NCBI GenBank assembly: GCA_018136815.1 | Contig: CM030935.1 | Span: 3,279,999-3,343,998 of the forward strand | Direction of reading: 5' to 3' | From: Isochrysis galbana | Taxonomy: Eukaryota > Haptophyta > Isochrysidales > Isochrysidaceae | DNA: 64,000 bases | Shown here: one piece after another, positions 47,540 through 56,610 of the stretch | Position numbering within the stretch: the first letter of the stretch is position 1 | Layout: each line of letters begins with the position of its first letter | Notes under the pieces: model-generated | Database searches by the model: none | What the model saw: only the letters and a program-made list of their open reading frames with translations | Told to the model about the DNA's origin: nothing | Position numbers and translations under genes: made by a program

Positions 47540-48457
47540 CTAGTCCACCATCTTGGCCTCACAAATGAGCCGGGCGATGTTTGGATTGGAATGATAATCA
47601 ACATCAAGAGCACTGCTAGAGGTACGATCTAGTTGCTCGATGGAGGCATGCCGGGCACGGATGAGGTTTCCTGGCCCTTCCTTGCTCTCAAGCATTGAGT
47701 TGGACCAATCTGCGGGATAAGTAGAACTCGTGGCGCCACGTGCTTGTGCCAACAATCGCACCTTGGCCTCAATGTCAGCCCATTGCTTTTTGGACAAATC
47801 GCCAACAAATCGCTTGGCGAGCCGTTTGCTACCAGAGGCAAGCGCTCTTTTTTGCGCAAGTTCAATGGCCGCTTTCTTTCCTCCGTCAGAATCTGACAGT
47901 ATTGCTTGCCCCGAGCCAGTCTCTTCATGTATGGTAGTTCCCCAAGATAATCGAGCAACAACAGAAAGGGATGCCACCCACTGACCATGAACCCCGCATT
48001 CGCGTTCAGCGTAGTCAAGTTCCGAGCTAAGAACGGTCAATTTCCACAAGCCCTCGCCACAGCAAGCATCAAACACGCAGCGATCTCGTGAGGAGATGAG
48101 GTCGGTTGCTGGGGGTTGCGGAGTGACTCGAATGTTATGGCGTCGAGCCTTGACGCTGTGAAGGAGCCTGGCGACTTCATCTGCCAGGTTCGGAGGCGCA
48201 GGATATGGAAGTGGGGACGTGCCATCGAAGCTCCGCCCTGGCTCCAAAGATTGCTGCTGAGGGCGACCAGCTGCAGTCGATCCTGCTCGGAGAGCGTGCA
48301 TTGGATCGAGGCCCGCGGCTGCAGCGACCGCAGCTGATGCAGCTTGCGCGGCCAAGGCAGTTGAGTTGACTGCCTCGACCGGTCTCGAGACGGGTACGAA
48401 CGCATCGTACAATGCGGCGTTCGTCTGCAACGAGCCACTCGACGAGGAGGCCGACAT
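47540..48457 (-). CDS. RAD52-family single-strand annealing protein
   Basis: Intronless, 305 residues from ATG 48457. The N-terminal 75 residues are Ala/Ser-rich and low complexity. The core (about 90-230) follows the RAD52 DNA-binding fold: a GLW motif in the position of the family's FG-x-NGW, then ELDYAE, GQWVASLSVVARLSWG, the hallmark HEETGSGQA (compare HED-x-G-x-G), and the helix KKAAIELAQKRALASGSKRL with KRF, like KARKEA-x-x-DGLKRALR-x-FG. RAD52 proteins anneal complementary strands and load recombinase in homologous recombination; organelle versions exist. No RPA- or RAD51-binding tail is recognised; the C-terminal 75 residues are unassigned. No targeting signal is clear, so nuclear versus organellar location is open. 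A start two codons upstream would need a non-ATG codon. Confidence 0.72.
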   Translation of the reverse strand: MSASSSSGSLQTNAALYDAFVPVSRPVEAVNSTALAAQAASAAVAAAAGLDPMHALRAGSTAAGRPQQQSLEPGRSFDGTSPLPYPAPPNLADEVARLLHSVKARRHNIRVTPQPPATDLISSRDRCVFDACCGEGLWKLTVLSSELDYAERECGVHGQWVASLSVVARLSWGTTIHEETGSGQAILSDSDGGKKAAIELAQKRALASGSKRLAKRFVGDLSKKQWADIEAKVRLLAQARGATSSTYPADWSNSMLESKEGPGNLIRARHASIEQLDRTSSSALDVDYHSNPNIARLICEAKMVD

Positions 48458-49211
48458 TATCGGCAAGCCCAGCAAGCCGAGATCGGGCGGCCGGGAGTGT
48501 TTCCAATGTGGCGTGGCCCAAGAAGCAACCCACTCTACTCTACTCCACTCTACTCTTTTCTACTCTGGAGCTCTACTCTAGAGCTCTAGAGCTCTTGAGC
48601 TCTAGAGTAGAGTCTAATCTTCTAGTCTAGAGTAGGAAACTCCCGGCGCGGCAGGTGGCGACGGCGGCGGCCTCCCATCCCCATTGCCTGCTGCAGGCCA
48701 TGCCATGGAGTATGGCGTGGAAGTGTTTACCCTGCCTTCTCCACAGGCCCGCTGCCTTTTGCCGAAATCCAAAGCTATTCACAGTCTCAGAGGCGAATAT
48801 AAGCAAGGAGGGTGGGAACTCGAACTCATTGTGACTGTCACAGATCTGTCCGCTATCCCGGCGGGGACCGGCGATTGTCTAGGCCTAGCTGCATTCTGAG
48901 TGTGAACCATGTGCACTTGTCGCACCGCGACCAAATGAGGCATGTTTTGGAATTAATGCACAATGCTCAGCGCCCGTGCCACCCGCAAGTGGGGACGTTG
49001 CGGCACAATGCTAGCGAACGCGATACCCCTGCGCCGGTCCGCGAGGGTGACGGCTGCGTCGTCGTATAGCAAAAGAGCGTCGAGATTGAAGGCGACGAGG
49101 GTGAGTCCCCTGGCAATTGCACTAATGTGCACGGCGTGGACGTTCGTACGTGAGCCCGGGGGGGGGGGGGGGGGGTTCGCATTTGGGCAATGTTCAACTC
49201 ATTCCCACCGG
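48458..49211. other. Intergenic with hairpin and G run
   Basis: 48533-48575 is a CTCTA pentanucleotide repeat. 48573-48586 and 48597-48610 are perfect 14-bp inverted arms with a 10-nt loop. A G run lies at about 49157-49177. A 71-codon plus-strand frame (48684-48899) has no recognisable motif. Confidence 0.5.
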
Positions 49212-50501
49212 TCACAAGCACACGCATGTACCACTCCTGCTGCTCGTCCTGACTCTGTGCGGTGCCTCGCCATCGGAGCCAGCATTCTGTATGGCCGATC
49301 TACCTGTTCGACGTTGTGCAGGGTTCTCGCTCTCTGCAACAGCCTCAGAGTTGCTAACACTGGGCGTCGTAGTATTTGCAGTGGCAGTATGGCTCAAGGC
49401 CACATTTCGTAAGTCGATGAGAATGCAAGTCATATTATTTTTTCCTTGCGTTTCTGTTAGGGCTGGACTGAGAACCGTATCCAAAAGCTCCTCAACTATC
49501 TGGACCAGCGGAGCTGGCTCAAGTGACTTTTGTAGGCGATCAGTAATGAAGCCTGCTGCATCGACATCCGACATAGCTTCCCAAACTCCGTCGCTTGCGA
49601 TGAGGACAAAGTCATCATCCTCGCTCATATCAAGCACTTGCACTTCAGGGCAAGCAATAAGGATTTGTTCATTGGGTGGGAGAGAGGTATTTGCTTTCAA
49701 ATCCAAGTATCCAATACATCTGGAGACTTTGAGCGAGCCGTTCACTCGATGAACTCCAAGAGTGTCGGCAACAAATCCTCCAGCTCGTGTGATGCGAGCC
49801 CTTTCGGGTTCCTCAGAAGGACAATGGCAGGTGCCGACTGCAACTACACTACCTTTGCGGCACAGTATGGCTCGCGATGATCCAACGTTAGCCAGATACA
49901 ATTTGCCCTCGTAGAAAGTCGCAACGAGAGCAGAGCACCCTGCACAAGCAGCAGGTGAAGCGCCTTCATTCGATGGATGGTTTGGATGATCTCCCGGCAA
50001 GCCAACCAAAGGATCCACATGCAATCCTTCATCGCCATCCTCAGCCACCTTCGAGCGGCCCTGAAGAGTTTTCGTAGATTCGAGTTCTGAGGAGAGATCG
50101 TCTCCAGGGGGAGCTTCATCAGGGGATGGTGGTCGGCACGACTCCTGAGTAAAACGCCCGAGCTCAGCCGCGTGCTCTTGCGATCTCAGCATCTCATCCA
50201 TCCGCAGGAAGACAGCCCGGAGTGCCTCCTCCACGTTGCCAGTGCTCCAAGCCTCGAGACGACTGAGCTCCTTAAGCAGATGGCTCTTACAGAAGAGGGC
50301 CACCAGAGGGCCTCCAAATCCAGCAAAGATGCAGAAGACGGGGACAGCAGCCTGGCCAGGAGCGCTAATCGATCCGGTAGAGTACGTCTGCTCCATGCTT
50401 GTGCGCCAGCCCTGCATGGCTGAGGCGCCGTAGGGCACGCCCGCGAGCGTGCCGGCCTCCGACACCTTGTCTGTATTCGGAGTGGATAGGTGGACGCCCA
50501 T
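49212..50501 (-). CDS. PP2C-family protein phosphatase, probable pseudophosphatase
   Basis: Intronless, 429 residues from ATG 50501. The N-terminus MGVHLSTPNTDKVSE and YGASAMQGWRTSMEQTYSTG align with the PP2C start MGxxLSxPxTDKxSE...MQGWRxxMEDAH. Numbering coincides with human PP2C-alpha: Arg33 and Glu37 are kept, but Asp38 is Gln, the metal-bridging Asp60 is Ala (FAGFGG instead of FDGHGG) and His62 is Phe. Further on, NVGSSRA replaces NVGDSRA, and KNNMTCIL replaces DNMT; only ASDGVWE keeps its Asp. Metal coordination is therefore largely lost, implying a scaffold or regulatory role. An insert rich in Ser/Asp/Pro (about 120-170) lies before the second half. Gly2 suits N-myristoylation and the protein ends CVCL, a possible CaaX prenylation box, suggesting membrane anchoring; both are motif-based inferences. 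Confidence 0.85.
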   Translation of the reverse strand: MGVHLSTPNTDKVSEAGTLAGVPYGASAMQGWRTSMEQTYSTGSISAPGQAAVPVFCIFAGFGGPLVALFCKSHLLKELSRLEAWSTGNVEEALRAVFLRMDEMLRSQEHAAELGRFTQESCRPPSPDEAPPGDDLSSELESTKTLQGRSKVAEDGDEGLHVDPLVGLPGDHPNHPSNEGASPAACAGCSALVATFYEGKLYLANVGSSRAILCRKGSVVAVGTCHCPSEEPERARITRAGGFVADTLGVHRVNGSLKVSRCIGYLDLKANTSLPPNEQILIACPEVQVLDMSEDDDFVLIASDGVWEAMSDVDAAGFITDRLQKSLEPAPLVQIVEELLDTVLSPALTETQGKNNMTCILIDLRNVALSHTATANTTTPSVSNSEAVAESENPAQRRTGRSAIQNAGSDGEAPHRVRTSSRSGTCVCL

Positions 50502-50629
50502 CGGTGGCCCGCGGCCGGCCACCACTCGCCCTTGGAGACGGGAAGGGGGTAAAGGGGCATCTTACAAAGTGAGTATGTAAAGTAATTTTCGGTTTCAAAG
50601 TAACCGTCGTTCGTCGTTCACACTGAAGA

Positions 50630-50812
50630 TGCGTTAGAACTTATAGCGTCGTAGGAGGTAGGGCATCTTGTTAGCTAGCATTCCTAGCCACATACACCGG
50701 ATACATGAGCCAACCGCGCACACCCCCATCGCTAGGTAGGGGCTCCGTTGCCGTCGATGGGCTTCGGTCCCGCAGCACAGAGGTCATACTAATACTAACT
50801 AGAGCAGTCAAA
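50630..50812 (-). mobile_element. Copia solo-LTR fragment
   Basis: The reverse complement matches the LTR at 40433-40598: TGTGCGCGGTTGG, GGTGTATGTGGCTAGGAATG, AGCTAACAAGATG, and ends TACGACGCTATAAGTTC. It lies just upstream of the pseudophosphatase gene. Confidence 0.7.
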
Positions 50813-50916
50813 TAGGGGCTTTTTACTTTTCAACTACTAGTAAGGGTTGGGCTGCATTTTTTTACCGTGGCGCGGTGCCCAATAAAAATCTCCAGGGGGG
50901 GCCACTTGTCACCACG

Positions 50917-51185
50917 AAAAAAAAACATCTGAAGATTCAGGGCTACACACCTACTATTGTCGGGATCTCCCTTTCCCTTCCCCTTCGCTACCAACACCGC
51001 CCTTAACTTCCCTCCCTCCACCTACACCTAGCTCTTTCCCTGCCCCCCTTCGTTCCTTTGTCTTCGGTTTCCGGGGTCCGGCCTTGGTGCACTACCTAAG
51101 GCCTGGTTCGGAGTGTGGAGGCCGGGCAGGCCTTTTGATTTTTCTCTCCTGATGCGCGCGTCCGCCTGGGTTCGCGCTGGCAAGC
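50917..51185 (-). mobile_element. LINE 3'-UTR fragment
   Basis: The reverse complement matches the 3' UTR at 10777-11022: GGCCTGCCCGGCC, CTCCGAACCAGGCCTTAGGT, GGCCGGACCCCGGAAAC, GGTGGAGGGAGGGAAG, GTAGGTGTGTAGCCC, and terminal AATCTTCAGATG plus T-run. No coding part remains. Confidence 0.85.
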
Positions 51186-52096
51186 AGGCGACAAGGGAGG
51201 CGACAAAGGAGGCGAGGGCAAAGAGGGCGAATGTAGGATCCTGCGACGGTGACTAGTGACTAGCCTGCAAGGAGGGGACATAGAAACGCAAACAACTTCT
51301 AAAACAAAAAGGTCGATCGCGGATGCGACATTATACTTATACACCGTCGACAGCACGATTTCGATTTCAACTTGGAGATCTCGGACGCCTTGGCGCAAGT
51401 AGCAAGTAGCGACCGAACTAGGCATCAGAAACATAACATAACTCACTCGAACAAAGACGAAAATTCCTATTGACTGCCGGCCCCCAAGAGGGCGGGACGG
51501 ACACCCGAACAGGCACATTACTCACTCTTACCCCCTTACCCCCCCTCTCTTCTTACGCCTCTGGTCGAAGCAGCGCGCGCGGCCTCCCCTCCCCCAGTTC
51601 TCCAGAGGAGCGAACGGGGGGAGGGGAAAGGGGTAGTGTTAGGAAGGGAGGGTAGTTGAGAGTCGCATCAGCAATCTGCCCCGCGCCGTGCAAGTAGCGG
51701 CCAGTTTCTTAAGATTTTTTTGATGTTGAAGCGGTTGGAGCGCATACTCTTTTCTAAAGAGGGGCCCGGGCCTAGCGGTGGGCGTACTCTCAGTCGCACG
51801 TCCGACCCCACTTTGATTTGGGGTTTGCGGATGGGGCTTCATGTGGCCCGCCGACAAGGATCCGAGACACGGGTATTAGGATTGCGTCGGCGAATGCTGT
51901 TCCTACTACCGTTCCTCCACTCTTACACATGTCAATAGAACAGGAGTGAAGGCCACTCTTCGGCGTAATGGACACTACGCTGAGCAGCTGCGGTCAAGGC
52001 TGGAAGGGGTGCGGTACAGTCTTCTCTGGAGCTTGTGCCCCGATGCGCAAGGGACGATGTGGCCTGAACGGCGCCGCAGCACTCCAGCCATACTGC
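51186..52096 (-). other. Downstream/3' UTR region of the selenoprotein candidate
   Basis: No gene seen. A SECIS element would be expected here on the minus strand. A strong hairpin lies at 51802-51830 (ACCCC/GGGGT and CCG/CGG stems), with an ATGA 12 nt before an AAA in the same stretch, but stem pairing does not fit a standard SECIS by eye, so I do not call one. Confidence 0.35.
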
Positions 52097-52864
52097 TTAG
52101 AGCTCCTGTTTGGGTTCGGCTGTCCGCGAAAGGAGCTGAGTGAGGATTGCAACGCGTTGTCCGAGCCATGTTCTGAGCTCAGGCTTCATCGATGAACTCG
52201 CCATCCCCTTCAACCGCGCAATCTGCACCTCAAGTTCTGAGGATGAGAGTGAAGATTTGGATTCCACAAATTTCGTCTCCTGCGTTGGGTGACGAGGGAT
52301 GCGAACAAGGCTCAGAGCGCGTGCAGTGCCCCGTGATGCAGACACGGCCTCGCTCGAAGCTGGCAATCCTTGCGCGCGCGCCTTCTCATTGCACGTAGAT
52401 GGCACGTCGATGTAGCATGTGGAGGTGAGCCCCGCCTCCAGGATGTATTCGGTCATGTACTTGCTGTCGCCAAGCTCCTCGCACATCGCGCGGCCGGTCT
52501 TCTTGGTGTATGGCTTGCCCTGATAGCCAGTCGCCCAGTTGAAGTAGCGTATGGTGGGCCAGCCGCCCGCACCGGGCTGGTAGTCTCGGATCGGCTCCTC
52601 CGACAGGTTGACGTCGCCGAACGCCACCTGCGAGTTGTTTGCAAACGCAGCGACCGCGCGGTTCCACGCGGGCGCCTGCTTGACTCATCAGCCTCAGCCC
52701 TCCGAGGCGATCCAGCGGACGAAGAGGGTGCGCCCCGCGTCGACGTGCTCGGCGACGAAGCGGTCGAAAGTCCCCTTCGAGCACTTGCTTACCAGATCGA
52801 AGTGCCCCTCCGGGTAAATCGAGCCGAGCAGCGCGATGGAGAGAGCGGCGGCCAGCGGCGCCAT
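52097..52864 (-). CDS. ER thioredoxin-like selenoprotein candidate, U-G-U-U active site
   Basis: One frame runs from ATG 52864 to TAA 52099-52097 (255 residues) if three in-frame TGA codons are read as selenocysteine: codons 57 (52696-52694), 59 (52690-52688) and 60 (52687-52685). The sequence GRTLFVRWIASEG-U-G-U-U-VKQAPAW aligns position by position with a protein-disulfide-isomerase active site (W-C-G-H-C-K-x-x-A-P-x-W), so TGA stands at both redox-cysteine positions and one between. After it come VAFGDVNLSEE, GGWPTIRYFNWATGY and CEELG, the cis-Pro strand and C-terminal part of a thioredoxin fold. Residues 1-17 look like a signal peptide and the protein ends KQEL, a KDEL-type ER retrieval signal. 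An intron (GTAAGC at codon 25 to AAGCAG before codon 64) would also keep frame but would delete the fold's central strand and active site. No SECIS was confirmed. Confidence 0.75.
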
Positions 52865-54168
52865 CGGCTCTCTCTCTCTCCCTCCCTCTCCCTCTCTCCC
52901 TCCCTCTCCCTCTCTCCCTCCTCCCCCTCCCCCTCTCCCTCCCTCTCCCTCCCTCTCCCTCTCCCTTTCATTCTGTATTCTCGCACTCTCTCTCTCTTCA
53001 CTCTCTCTCTCCGGTTGAAGGGGCGCAACGAAGACTACCGGTAGTCTTAACCCTCGTATATGCCTAATCCACCAGGTGGACGATGAAGCTATTTATAGTA
53101 TATATGGCTACATAGGGAGCCTCTAGGGGCCGTGGGAGGGCTATAGGGGCCCTCTAGGGCTGATATGAGGCCCCCTACCGGCTTTGGCACCAGTAACTGT
53201 AATAAATTCGTCAATTATGCTTGGTTTTGGAAGCGCGCGAGAACGTTGCCACGAAAACCTGGCAGCTGGCAGGAGCCCCCTGCGCTCTCTGCTCGCGCGA
53301 ACGCCCCCCCCCCCCCCCGACCATGCAGAGTGTGCAATGGAGTCACCCAAACGCTCCCAACTCAGGTGCTTGGCGTGCAATGACGGCACCGGCGCCTAAT
53401 ACTACCATCTTCAGTCTTCAGTGCTTTTTTTCGTGCCACCGTTGTCTGTTGTCTTATGGAGTAGTTGGAGGTTTTTTTGCGTTTTTGACCAATTTCGCGT
53501 GATTTCGGCGTTTTCGCACCACGCAAAAAGTATTTTAAGCTCATGTCCTTATGCTATGCTGCTTAGGGGGTTCTAGTCTGCCTATGCCTATGTGCTGGCC
53601 TTCCAGCCAAAAATATGGGCCTCACAGAGTCCCACAGCCGATATATTCAAGCACTCAAAATCTCGTTTTTAGGCATATACTAGGGTTAAAGACAACGACT
53701 TCACCTTGTCATAACTAGGTCAAATTGGCACCCTGATCTGTATTTTTTGCCCAAGTTGTTCCGTCATACCGTATCATACCGTCATATGACACTTGCCATG
53801 GAACTGAGTATGATGTCATACATCTGATATCATATGATACTAGCTCCAAACATCTACACTTATAAACCCGCCATTATGATAAAAATCTTCTTACTCAGTA
53901 CTTAGAATGGGATGCTGCATGCTGCTGCTCGATGACTAACCATTTCAAGCTCCCACAGCGGCACTCCTGGAGCGTCTCCACATGGCGCCGCCCCCACTCC
54001 ACGGCGGTGTGATACTCGTCATCGCCATCGTCGCCGCCGCCATCGTTGCTGCACATTAGGTTGGCGGCCATTGAGGGGGGGGGGGGGGGCTCGGAGCTGG
54101 GAGCGCCGGTATTTCCCGCGCCCGAACTTGTACGAGTAAAACTAGTTGAATTGTAGCCTCTAGTCTTG
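52865..54168. other. Promoter CT tract, then intergenic AT-rich sequence
   Basis: 52868-53018 is a CTCTCC-rich tract directly upstream of the selenoprotein start. Beyond it no gene is recognised. 53306-53319 is a C run. 53760-53850 holds TATGATATCATATGA-type palindromic sequence that resembles 57260-57345 in inverse orientation, probably a small MITE pair. 54075-54090 is a G run. Confidence 0.45.
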
Positions 54169-54620
54169 TGAAAAAACTATTGTTATAGTTTGAACTATGG
54201 AGCGTGCCGCGACCGCTCCCGAGCCCCAGGCGACCCTCGCCACCGCGCCCCACCTGGGACGCCCCATGCCGCCCGAGGCGGCTCGTCAGAAAGCCCTCTC
54301 AGAGCCCATCCAGCCCATCCAAACCACGCCCGCGCAAGCGCGCGGGGTGGCGAGCACTGGCACCGAACAGGTTGCCCCCATGGCTCTGCGTAGCATGCAG
54401 GGGGTCTTTGAGACTCCCTCCAACAGTGGGAAACCCTCCCACCCCAAGAGCACCTCATGTGGGAGGGCAGCTCAGCTGCCCTCCCCATGGTGGAAACCTC
54501 TACCATCAGTGCACCCAACATGGGAGGGCACTTCACAACCATCAATCTCCTACGGAGAGCAACTTGTGCCTCTGTTTTTCAACATGTTGACTCACTTCTC
54601 GTTTTCACCCCACTCCTGTG
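54169..54620 (+). repeat. 453-bp dispersed duplication, copy 2
   Basis: Copy of 26575-27027 in opposite orientation. It contains the exon-1-like frame MERAATAPEPQATLATAPHL but lacks the acidic second exon. Confidence 0.9.
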
Positions 54621-54965
54621 GGCCACAAGAACCTACAACTCAGTGCCCTGCCTTGGGCCCTCCTTCAACACTTGACTCCCTCTCCTACTCTCCCTTCCCT
54701 CTAGAACCAACCCAAACAGCACGAACCCCCTCGCCCTCTGTTTCAAGCACCAAAACTTTCATCTCAAGACCTTTGTTGATACACTTCACGTTTTCACCCC
54801 ACTCTTGTGGGCCACAATTACCTACAACTCAGTGCCCTGCCTTGGGCCCTCTTCCAACACTTCACTCCCTCTCCCACTCCCTCTTCCAACTACAACTAAC
54901 CCAAGAAGCACAAACCCCCTTGCCCTCTGCTTCAAGCACCAAAAATTTCGACTCAAGACAAGAGG
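54592..54965 (+). repeat. 190-bp tandem duplication
   Basis: Two head-to-tail units start at about 54592 and 54782 (CACTTC(T/A)CGTTTTCACCCCACTC, then CCTACAACTCAGTGCCCTGC). Together with the preceding copy they keep a 303-codon frame (54197-55108) open, but the composition (Pro/Ser/Thr/Leu) and absence of motifs argue against a real protein. Confidence 0.7.
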
Positions 54966-55026
54966 GAGGACATGTCTTGAGGCGGCGTCGCTGCCCATGC
55001 CTAGCGCAAGGGTATAGCGCCCCCAC

Positions 55027-55257
55027 TCAGACATCTCCTTCCCCACAGCTCCTCTCTGAGGAGTTGCTCCTCTCCCTCCCATTAGGCCCTAGTATGAGCT
55101 GTTCGTAGGGTTGTCCCCCTCGCTTGTTGAACAACGTTTTTCCTTCCTTGAACATCTCTTCGACGAGCATATTCGCGTCTTGTTTAATATCCTCCTCAAT
55201 CTTCTCCATTTTAAGTCGTAGGGTTTCCGCCATACTTTTAATTGGTTGACTGTACAT
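55027..55257 (-). other. Unidentified AT-richer frame
   Basis: 76 codons, helical and charged (LRLKMEKIEEDIKQDANMLV, EEMFKEGKTLF). Composition differs from neighbours and it ends in mobile-element surroundings, so it may be a fragment of a transposon protein. Not recognised. Confidence 0.3.
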
Positions 55258-55299
55258 ATTCTTGAGCTCATCGCTAGTAGTATCGTGCTGCGTTGCTCT

Positions 55300-56320
55300 T
55301 GTCAGTTAGGGCCAGGTAAATACTTGTAGCGGAATTCGCCCAAACTTGTCGGCCAAACTTGCGTGATTCTTGGAGCTGACTGCCTAAACTTGTCGTCAAA
55401 CTTGTAGCAATTTGTGGTGCCGCAAGTACGTCCGTAACACGTTACAACACATTTCCCTTAAGGAGCACAGAAAATCTCGCCACTAGCCACTAGCCACTAG
55501 ATATCGTGATATCGCGCACCTCCACCTACCTACCTACCTCCTATCTATCTCCTATCTCCAACCTCCCTTCACCTTCACCTCTCTCTACATGATGATGATA
55601 TGATGATATGATTTCTAAATAGCGCATTGTTTCAACATTTCACGCAACACACATGTTCCCACATGCATGACATGACACAACCACACTTACACTTATTTAT
55701 GAAGACTTCTCCCGGTTGTTGTTGTTGTAACGCAACATCAGCGCGGCTTGAATCTGATCCCCAAGAGATGCCGAACGATCTGGACCAAACATTGTGGTCA
55801 GCAAAGAAAACACGCGCTCACATGAAGCTGAATTTGGAGTCATGCTGAATGTAACCCTCGCCGCCAACGCCCAAGTAGGGAACTTTGTATGATTGGATGC
55901 CCACCAACTAAGCACCTGCTGCGTGAACGTTGGCACCTCGGAGTGATCAATCTTGGTTCCGCGACATGCAGCCAAGTATGCGGGAAGCTCATTCAGCAAC
56001 CCTTGCGTGATAGAAGGCAAATGATGAAAGGAAGGAATCTCTGCGAGCTGATGGACCCAAAGATCATCCACCTTGCCATAGGCAAAGGCTGGATTAAACG
56101 CTCGCAGGAGCCCGGTTCGGCGATGCTGCTCCTTACAATGATACGGAGAGGCGCACTCATCTGTCAGACGATTTTCAAGATAATTGAATGCTCCTTTCAC
56201 TTGCTCCACGAGCGACGACCATTCAGGCAAAGCCGTCGCATCAATTGCCCGTCGAATCTCCTCTTCCTCAGTCACATCAAGGGTTTGGCCATCAGCATAC
56301 TTGATGACCCATCCGCACCA
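55300..56320 (-). mobile_element. hAT transposon, 3' part with transposase C-terminus
   Basis: Frame 55697-56275, open further 5' to about 56320 (CGWVIKYADGQTLDVTEEEE), encodes the hAT C-terminal dimerisation region: SWWASNHTKFPTWALAARVT, FSMTPNSASCERVFSLLTTM, ending RYNNNNRE. The element's outer end lies at 55300-55465 (TAGGGCCAGGTAAATACTTG with several AAACTTGTCG subrepeats), which recurs at 61205-61360. The catalytic N-terminal part is missing; at about 56310 the sequence changes to a phosphatase-like exon. Confidence 0.8.
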
Positions 56321-56610
56321 GCGCTGACATGCGCAAGCAATGCCGAGCGGTTTTTACCACCACGGCATACGGTGACAACGTCTGTGCCTTGTCGAAGGAG
56401 CGCCGCCACTCGACGCGCCGCTGCCAGAAAGAGCTGCACTTTATGGGGATCCCATGGCCTGCTCTGTACAGGATCCTCCAGTTCCACCAGCTCCTCCGCG
56501 TCGTTATTCGGGACGTCGACAAACGAGAAGACGCGTTCGTCACCGATTATGGTAAGGGAAGACACCCTTGACACTCGCAAAGGGGCCAGATCCTTCTGGG
56601 AGGTGCTCAT
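56310..56610 (-). pseudogene. Dual-specificity-phosphatase-like fragment fused to hAT end
   Basis: From ATG 56610 the frame reads MSTSQKDLAPLRVSRVSSLT, then ERVFSFVDVPNNDAEELVEL, then TVCRGGKNRSALLAHVSAGA, where CRGGKNR is the CX5R protein-tyrosine-phosphatase signature preceded by two beta-strand-like residues and followed by Ser. The upstream helix (PHKVQLFLAAARRVAALLRQ) also fits a dual-specificity phosphatase. Directly after the signature the sequence turns into hAT transposase text. Host gene exon broken by, or captured into, the transposon. Confidence 0.55.

Noticed and set aside
52676-52792. In-frame intron that would remove the three TGAs of the thioredoxin-like gene
   Set aside because: The splice sites are plausible, but removal would delete the central beta-strand and the whole active site; the excluded text aligns with thioredoxin folds. 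Kept as the main alternative to test.
54197-55108. 303-codon frame starting MERAATAPEP
   Set aside because: Made of the duplicated segment plus tandem repeats; low-complexity text, no motif. Annotated as repeats.
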